In this document: piece by piece, positions 60,001-64,000 of the stretch
How positions within the stretch are numbered: position 1 is the stretch's first letter
How the letters are laid out: each line of letters opens with the position of its first letter
Assembly (NCBI GenBank): GCA_021186555.1
Contig: JAJKFL010000014.1
Coordinates: 18,117,533-18,181,532, forward strand
DNA from: Reticulitermes speratus
Taxonomy: Eukaryota; Arthropoda; Insecta; Blattodea; Rhinotermitidae
Length of the DNA stretch: 64,000 nt
Reading direction: 5' to 3'
Translations under genes and position numbers: made by a program
Notes under the pieces: generated by a model
Databases searched by the model: none
What the model saw: only the letters and a program-made list of their open reading frames with translations
What the model was told of the DNA's origin: nothing

Positions 60001-63000
60001 TTGCGGCACTCCCGACGTTATTCTGACTTCATCAGATAGTTGTCCGTCTACTCTAACTCTTTGCGAGCGTCCTAAGAGAAATTCCATTACCCATACCACT
60101 ACCCTCAAGTCCACTCCGGTTTCCGCAATTTTTGTAAGCAGCCTATCATGTATTGTATTTAATTGCAGGCATTCTGTGCTTAAACTAAACACCTAGGCAC
60201 ATAATGTAACTGTTAGAGAAAAGGAAGAGAACATACATGCTACATTTGTAATGGGATGTTTCATGAAAGTATGAAAAATGTTTAGTTTTCATTTTTGGAT
60301 TAAAATTCCAAACATGCAATCAGTTTCTAGAAAACTAGTAGAAATTACAAAAGGTTGTGAAATTGACGTTAACAGTGTCAAAACAAGTATCTGCAAAGTC
60401 ATTCGGATGATGAGATTTCAGAATATTACAAAACTTGTGAGAATAAGCCAGCTGTAGATTGGTGGATCAAATGGATGGTAGAATGTGACGGCTGCAAATG
60501 TAACAGCCTAAAAACACAAATAGTCAAATTTTGTGAACCATAAAGGAGAATATCTAAAATACGAAGTCGGTGATGTGGAAAGAAGCAGTGAAAACAAGAA
60601 TGTCGGGAGTTCCTGTAAAAACTTGTAAAGTAACTTCAGAAGCTGTAAGGGTGGTTTGCTTTCAGATTCACTTCATACTGTAGATTTTTGGGGGAGGGGG
60701 GAGTCTGTGGTACACAACTGAAGGTTTAAACAGGTGATGATTTTTGATGATATGCCACTGAGAAAGAGGAACATTATGGATCTCCAGATATTGGTTTAAT
60801 TCAAGTGGAACAATTATGTGTGCAAGTAGTTGGTAGGATATTGCACTGAGAGGTGCATGAACTTATATTAACTATTTTGGAATAAAAAAGAATTGGTCTT
60901 TATATAATTCTTTGGTTAGATTAAGAGAATTTTTGAATTAAATGATTGATAATGATTGGTGTGGATTATTTAGAATAGATCAGTTATTATTCAGACCACT
61001 TGCATTTGACACATATTAGAAAAATTAATGGGAATATATTGGATTAGTACATCGGCTATTTATGGACTTTGGGAAAGCCTGTGAGTCGGTCAGGAGAGAA
61101 GGGTTGTGAAAGATTTTAACTGAATTCTGAATACCCGGGAAACTTTGGTTTTGTTATAGTGTGCATGTATGAAGTGTTTTGTATAGTTTGTATAGGTAAA
61201 TACAGTAGAATTCGTTTAATCTGGCGCCCATGGTACCAGATTATCAAACAGTACCTCTACTGACCTAGGTTCTTACAGGTATTTTTTGTTACTGCTCCTA
61301 TATTTGGGCCACACAGCTAATCAAACTGGTATTCCATTTGGTTGTCTACTTCAGCTGCTGGTGCAGGGGAGTCAGAGTACCCTTTTGTGTTATGTGGAAT
61401 CTCTTCAGTTTCTACCACGAATGCTGGACGACCAGGAGACCATGGATCAAGATGTTATTATCGATGCCAAAACTTCTGAACTTGGGACTATTTTCCTCAA
61501 TTGCCAAAGTATCAGGATTTCTGGATTATCAGTTTCAGGATTAAAGGAATTGTACTGTGTTGGCTTGGACTAGACCCTATCTTAGTTTGTGTAGGTAAAT
61601 ATTGGCTTGGACTGAACTTTATCTTAGTTTCTATAGGTAAAATATGCCTTGGGGTAGATTGCATCCTCCCTCCTTGCACATCTTAGTGAAGAGTTTTTTT
61701 GTAGCTGGCCTTTGTAACGTAAAACATCATCAACCTACTCGCTTCAATCCTGAAGATGGAGGAAATGTGTTCCACCAGAACAGTATCCATCTGAGGTACT
61801 ATAAGGTGACACAACCAGAAGACCACAATATGAACACTCAACACCATGAAAATCTGAAAACTTAAATATGTTATACAAGAAATTATATTATACATTTTAT
61901 GAATGAAATTCACTTACTATGTGTAGTTCAATAGCTCCAGTACATTCTTCTTCACTATAGTCTGTCACTAGACCACACACTTGAACTACAAGTTTGACGA
62001 CTTCATCTCTTGTATGAGTATCTATGTAAGGCCCCATAAATAGAACTGCTGCATCGCAAACCAGACACATCAAATTTTCACTTGTTGCATTTGATGTGCT
62101 TGATGGTGTCATACCAAAGACAGAAGACAAAGGCAATTTTTTTATTATTGCAGAGAGCTCTGGTGTAAGTTTCTTAGTTTCATCAAATTGTCTGAACCCA
62201 TGTAACAACTTAGCTCTCATCTGTTTTTCTGCCTCTGAAAAATATGATATAAAAACATTATTCACTGATGTTTTTAACTTGGCATGGTGTAATTAAACAT
62301 GCTTACTCATTGTTTTGTTTACTAATGGGAAAGGCACATTGAAATTCAACATGGAATCATTTCATTCATATCTTCATACTATCATCCCTTTCTTGGTCTG
62401 TCCTCTCCCTCTTCATTCCTAACTCTGTTCTGTGTTTTGTTAAAATAGTGAATTTAATTACATCTTTATCCTTCAGATGGTATAATTTCAAACATGTAGC
62501 TGCAATTTTTGTGTGTGTATGTATGTGGACACTGCACATGTCCATGGAAACGTTGTGAGAATGACATTATGACAAACTGACACACTTTGTATTTCAGTGT
62601 CCTCCAAAAATAATAATCACACACATTCAGATCAGGAGATTTAGTTTCATACCCTGTTTATTATCAGTCATTTTCTAAGTACCTTGTATAGTGCAGTCAC
62701 AGAGAAACTGCTGTGTGGGCCACAGCATTTTCTTGCATGAAGCAAGTTTCCTGAAGAATAGTGTCATAATTAATTTAATGGCATTGCTAAAGCCAGCACA
62801 AGGGTATAAGCCTTCCAGGCTTGTTCCATTTTTATTGGTGTTGGTCTGTCCTTATTTTCTTTGGTTAATGCATGTTTCTTCTTCTGGTTGGAATGTGTTC
62901 ATTCCTGAATTGGTTGTTCAGTTCTGAGTTTAGTTGTAAATTTCGACTTTCATTAAGTTAGTATCACTAGGCCTATCTAACATGATATGCTTGCTGTTAT

Positions 63001-64000
63001 CTTGCTAAGAGTCTACATGCAGCTTCTGTACATCTGCCTGTTGTGATCAAACTTCGAGTGTTCCACCCTTTGGGAATGTTTATGCATCATGAGCAAGCCT
63101 GTGTTTCTAAAGATTTATATATATAGACAAAACGAAAAGACTGTCCCTCAACATATGCCTGTGCCAGATCCCACTGACCCCTCAGGCTTATGCAAAAACA
63201 CAGCAACACTGCGCCATGTAGTAACAATCTTTAATAGTCACTTGAAAACAAGACAGTCATGCCTTCCAAAATAGACTGCTTTAATGTATATAAATTCCAA
63301 ATATATTACTGCAACCTATTTATAAAAACCTCCATATTATGCCTGTCTGTCAGCATGACCACAGCAACTGGCCAAATTATCTGGTCATCTTAACTAATTG
63401 TGATTGTCCCCCCACCCCAACCCCCCACCTCAGTGGGGGGTTGGGGGGATGGATGTATGGACGGATTCCCGTTGGGGACTTTTATGAAAATCTGACGAGA
63501 AAATCCAAATTTGGTTAAAATTAGGCAAAAAATATCAGGCACTTTACATGAATGCCTAAGTATGTTTTATTGTTTCTGGCAACATTAAATCATCATAAAA
63601 GCGTTCTCTTCATGCGAAATGGCATCAGGCTGTTAGGATAGCCGAGGAGGTATAAGCATTATGCTAAAGACATCGCATTGTTACGTCTCAGTGGCAACAC
63701 TTCTTTCATTACTTATATTGCTGACAGAGACATATGTAGATCTACAGTACAAATGCAACACATTGTTCAGTTACCATGACAACAATGTTTAGCTCAACAA
63801 CAATACAAAGAACTCTGTTTTCCAGTGACATACATTTGAGTGAAGTTGTATTAGGCTGTAATGTTATATGAACGCACCACAGTGTTACAGTATACTTACA
63901 TTGCCTATCTTGTGTGTTCCTATGTTATACTTACCTGTTAAAGAGGTGGCATTTATTGCCAGGCTGATTGTGAGTATCAACACTGCCGACCCAATACCCT
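45374..64000 (-). CDS. Acid sphingomyelinase-like gene, whole span in window (10 exons, 5' end missing)
   Basis: Ten minus-strand exons join into one reading frame of about 585 residues: 63935-64000, 61918-62234, 57115-57291, 55342-55473, 53189-53361, 51901-52095, 50103-50269, 49268-49448, 48081-48271 and 45374-45530. The domain order matches acid sphingomyelinase (SMPD1 family), which cleaves sphingomyelin to ceramide and phosphocholine in lysosomes or outside the cell using zinc. Seen: hydrophobic leader, saposin-like domain with six Cys (about residues 78-154), TDIH, TGDL..H..W, GNHE, HILKHVP and GHTH metal-binding motifs, and a five-Cys final exon. All introns drawn have GT and AG ends. 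Human SMPD1 is about 630 residues, so little is missing. Oddities are a one-base phase conflict between exons 7 and 8 and a shortened segment after TDIH. The start codon and promoter lie past position 64000. Insects often have several paralogues, so I give no symbol. Confidence 0.93.
46625..46800 (-). mobile_element. Probable tRNA-derived SINE relic in intron 9
   Basis: Plus-strand AAGAAAACCACAAAGGTTCT, GAGATGTGAGCCCAGGACCT and GCAGAAGAGCTGCCTACTTG read, in reverse, like a SINE head with a decayed B box and a family-F-like body. Low confidence because of divergence. Confidence 0.4.
46960..47215 (+). mobile_element. SINE family F copy in intron 9
   Basis: AAGTGAGTAGCACTTCTGG, ACCTCAGATTAGACCATGAC, GACAATACCATTAAATAAAC and a TAAA-rich tail follow the family-F order. 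The B box is eroded. Confidence 0.55.
47340..47396. repeat. Short near-perfect palindrome in intron 9
   Basis: Arms of 27 bp (47340-47366 and 47370-47396) with two mismatches are separated by 3 bp. Both contain CTTCTGGGATATTAC, which also occurs at 6133-6147, so it belongs to a dispersed repeat and is not a local hairpin gene. Confidence 0.85.
47826..48045 (+). mobile_element. SINE family F copy in intron 9, close to exon 9
   Basis: CAGTTAAGTGGTTAGGACTG resembles an A-box head. B box GGGTTCAAATCTCAG is near 47876, followed by GTACACCAAATTAAGGGC and TCCTCTCCAGTTCATTA. It ends about 40 bp from the exon 9 donor. Confidence 0.6.
48081..48271 (-). CDS. ASM-like exon 9: C-terminal region
   Basis: It encodes 63 residues, from NILNSECWVYNPPEANENPC to HDLLGFYG, entering in phase 0 and leaving two bases (AG). 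The segment W...YSFKDVFEL(Q)SMS..DME.L matches the helical C-terminal part of SMPD1 proteins. The stretch from NSEC to NPC holds two cysteines unlike the mammalian sequence, so this part is diverged. Acceptor ttttttgcag, donor atggaag/gtaact. Confidence 0.92.
49268..49448 (-). CDS. ASM-like exon 8: GHTH metal-binding motif
   Basis: It reads FSDTVTAIFNGHTHSDHFNV and ends YKVYTIDSATL in phase 0 at donor ctt/gtaagt. GHTHSDHF carries the last two His ligands. GMAINGASVTPIGGKNSNYKVY matches the family's A.....PS.T......P.YRVY segment. A second AG eight bases downstream (exon starting at 49440) would be in phase with the strong exon-7 donor but would delete about three residues relative to the family. 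Confidence 0.92.
50103..50269 (-). CDS. ASM-like exon 7: QLQWL helix and HxxxH metal ligand
   Basis: It reads WTIYSPKDIDGQLQWLADTL and then EKVHILKHVPTQPSCLRTWS. QLQWL and HI..HVP..CL..W are strong SMPD1 markers, and the His of KHVP is a metal ligand. This segment does not stand out as a long single-frame ORF. The best donor is ctgacag/gtcagt, ending in phase 1, while exon 8 from its nearest acceptor needs phase 2. A weaker donor four bases on (ending at 50099, ca/gtacca) would restore phase and add Gly-Gln. See the finding on this junction. Confidence 0.85.
51901..52095 (-). CDS. ASM-like exon 6: phosphoesterase domain core
   Basis: The first base completes a Gln codon with exon 5. The exon then reads FAPYNITDETVSTKWLYELA, and later GGFYTVLVKPGFRIIGLNSN. 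WLYE...W..WLP followed by GGFY and L(N)xNLC is the usual SMPD1 order at this point. It ends in phase 2 (TG), so the junction codon with exon 7 is Trp. Acceptor tttcattacag, donor aactg/gtaaat. Confidence 0.95.
53189..53361 (-). CDS. ASM-like exon 5: TGDL and GNHE metal-binding motifs
   Basis: It encodes 57 residues and leaves two bases (CA) for the next exon. TGDLVGHAVW supplies the bridging Asp and the His that corresponds to the catalytic His in SMPD1. LGNHEPSPIN supplies the Asn ligand and a second catalytic His. A possible N-glycosylation site is NTT. The acceptor is tttttacag and the donor is aatca/gtgagt. Confidence 0.95.
54050..54110. repeat. Microsatellite (AT)n(ACAT)n
   Basis: About 14 AT units followed by about eight ACAT units, in intron 4 of the ASM-like gene. 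Confidence 0.97.
55031..55239. repeat. Inverted repeat, about 98-bp arms, 12-bp centre, in intron 4
   Basis: The left arm runs from ATTCAATTTATTTTACACC to GATCCTAGGAT and the right arm mirrors it, ending AAATAAATTGAAT. It contains AAACCACTTTTTGTGGTTT palindromes and a decayed hammerhead-like core. On the minus strand the core is CTGATGA then a GATCC-TA-GGATC stem, but the GAAA has become AAAA. The right arm keeps GAAACACGTGTAGGGG but lacks CTGATGA. It probably belongs to the same class of element as 4929-5447. Confidence 0.85.
55342..55473 (-). CDS. ASM-like exon 4: start of metallophosphoesterase domain (TDIH)
   Basis: It encodes 44 residues, AADPLKIVHMTDIHYN through QIKTTNQ, phase 0 to phase 0. 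The Asp and His of TDIH are the first two metal ligands of the calcineurin-like phosphoesterase fold. In most SMPD1 proteins a cysteine-rich segment of roughly 40-50 residues follows DxH and contains a CC pair. Here only a short cysteine-free stretch (HYNPPNSPDGNTDPQMQ) leads into the next helix. Confidence 0.93.
55797..56090 (-). mobile_element. SINE family B copy in intron 3
   Basis: Family-B landmarks are readable on the minus strand (GGAGGCTGGGTGAG, CACTAGAAGGAGGTGAGTGG, and GATTCAAACCCAGGATCGTC as B box). Most CpGs present in other copies have become TpG or CpA here, as expected for a long residence in a methylated gene body. Confidence 0.75.
57115..57291 (-). CDS. ASM-like exon 3: end of saposin-B domain and linker
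   Basis: It encodes 59 residues from DTILYIY to KADVQ, entering and leaving in phase 0. The last two saposin cysteines are in QVCGIVLQDYDC, matching the CG(I/L)(V/L)L...C end of the domain in SMPD1 proteins. The rest is a charged linker to the phosphoesterase domain. A LINE fragment on the plus strand begins about 120 bp upstream of this exon, in intron 2. Confidence 0.92.
57413..57662 (+). pseudogene. Second fragment of the same LINE family, in intron 2
   Basis: KANWIGDILHGNCLLKHVIE, GRRGRICKQLLDDLKE and WKLKEEALDHTL match the 3' end of the fragment at 9414-9997, followed by a stop (TAG) where the fuller copy reads WRTRFGRG. It starts abruptly at 57413, about 120 bp upstream of exon 3 of the ASM-like gene and antisense to it. 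Confidence 0.82.
58226..58639 (+). mobile_element. SINE family A copy in intron 2, split by a nested insertion
   Basis: The head (58226-58318) and body (58439-58639) are separated by about 120 bp of foreign sequence. The outer flanks carry a 12-bp near-perfect duplication, GGATGAACAAAT at 58214-58225 and GGATGAGCAAAT at 58640-58651. CpGs are kept although the surrounding intron is CpG-poor, so the copy is young. The 3' end has a G run. Confidence 0.85.
58319..58438 (+). mobile_element. Nested poly(A)-tailed retroposon inside SINE A
   Basis: About 105 bp of unrelated sequence ends in a run of about 14 A (58425-58438). It is flanked by a 21-bp perfect duplication of SINE sequence, starting TCCCACCGGGGG, at 58298-58318 and 58439-58459. 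This is a classical LINE-mediated retroposition. The inserted sequence matches nothing I recognise. It may be a truncated LINE 3' end or a processed transcript. Confidence 0.8.
58672..60200 (-). mobile_element. 5'-truncated non-LTR retrotransposon with RT domain, in intron 2
   Basis: Minus-strand frame 60192-59476 carries HDRLLTKIAETGVDLRVVVW, SGVPQGSVLGPLLF and the catalytic LFADDCIIY box, then PILEYGAVCWDPYREGQVSALNRV. The frame then stops (TAA, likely from CAA) and shifts. Frame 59428-59141 continues with TQRRAIARICALFKAYTGGR, SFVNRTIKSWNQLP and FRKRVKK. The 3' UTR follows (59140 to about 58690) and ends in TTGCAGTAAATAATAATAAT. Endonuclease and N-terminal RT are missing. CpGs are mostly kept, so it is a young but dead copy. 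Confidence 0.92.
59035..59105. repeat. (CACTT)n-like simple repeat in a LINE 3' UTR
   Basis: Repeated ACTTCACTTC words inside the 3' UTR of the RT element at 58672-60200. Confidence 0.8.
61918..62234 (-). CDS. ASM-like exon 2: linker and first two thirds of saposin-B domain
   Basis: It encodes about 105 residues, starting EAEKQMRAK. Cysteines sit in CLVC, VQVCG and EEC, which are the first four of the six saposin-B cysteines. A serine/threonine-rich linker with a possible N-glycosylation site (NAT) precedes the domain. The acceptor is atatttttcag and the donor is acata/gtaagt, ending in phase 0. The saposin domain is expected to present membrane sphingomyelin to the catalytic domain. Confidence 0.9.
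63411..63447. repeat. C-rich/G-rich inverted repeat in intron 1
   Basis: CCCCACCCCAACCCCCCACC and then TGGGGGGTTGGGGGG form a GC-rich hairpin about 0.5 kb downstream of exon 1. The G tracts on each strand could also form a quadruplex. Function unknown. Confidence 0.7.
63935..64000 (-). CDS. ASM-like exon 1 (partial): signal peptide
   Basis: Read from the right edge leftward, the frame gives GIGSAVLILTISLAINATSL and then T, a hydrophobic stretch ending in small polar residues, as in a cleavable signal peptide. The exon ends at a strong donor (aacag/gtaagt) in phase 1. The leftover G joins the AG that opens exon 2 to form GAG (Glu), so the phases agree. The ATG is outside the window. It is assigned to this gene from strand, phase and the expected secretory leader, not from family sequence identity. 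Confidence 0.7.

Noticed and set aside
59476..60192. A host reverse transcriptase gene.
   Set aside because: The frame is 5'-truncated, interrupted by a stop and a frameshift, and followed by a LINE 3' UTR. It is a dead retrotransposon copy.

Overview
This is eukaryotic, insect-like genomic DNA, not a prokaryotic or viral genome. The evidence is one intron-rich protein gene with GT-AG introns of 1-5 kb, many tRNA-derived SINEs, non-LTR retrotransposon fragments, MITEs and microsatellites. The repeats resemble ones I recall from cockroaches and termites (Blattodea), but that assignment rests on memory and is tentative.

Layout. From 1 to about 43.8 kb I find no protein gene I can defend. This part is a mosaic of dispersed repeats: at least five tRNA-related SINE families (labelled A, B, C, F and G here), LINE fragments, a Helitron-like coding remnant, TIR elements (hAT-like, pogo/Tigger-like and one unassigned), a 63-bp minisatellite that grew from a SINE, a 0.36-kb repeat present twice, and a large inverted repeat carrying two copies of a hammerhead-ribozyme-like motif.

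From about 43.9 kb to the right edge lies one gene on the minus strand. It encodes an acid sphingomyelinase (sphingomyelin phosphodiesterase 1-like). I reconstruct ten exons, from a signal-peptide exon cut by the right edge (63935-64000) to the stop codon at 45374-45376. They give about 585 residues: signal peptide, six-cysteine saposin-B-like domain, calcineurin-like metallophosphoesterase domain with all seven expected metal ligands, and a cysteine-rich C-terminal tail. All splice phases agree except exon 7 to exon 8, which is off by one base if the family-like boundaries are used. The first coding bases and the promoter lie beyond the window.

The gene is also visible as a change in base composition. 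CpG is common up to about 43.8 kb and nearly absent to its right, as expected for germline gene-body methylation. Insertions inside the gene that keep their CpGs (a SINE at 58.2 kb and a LINE at 58.7-60.2 kb) look young against this background. The introns also carry SINEs, a second LINE fragment and a second inverted repeat with a hammerhead-like motif.
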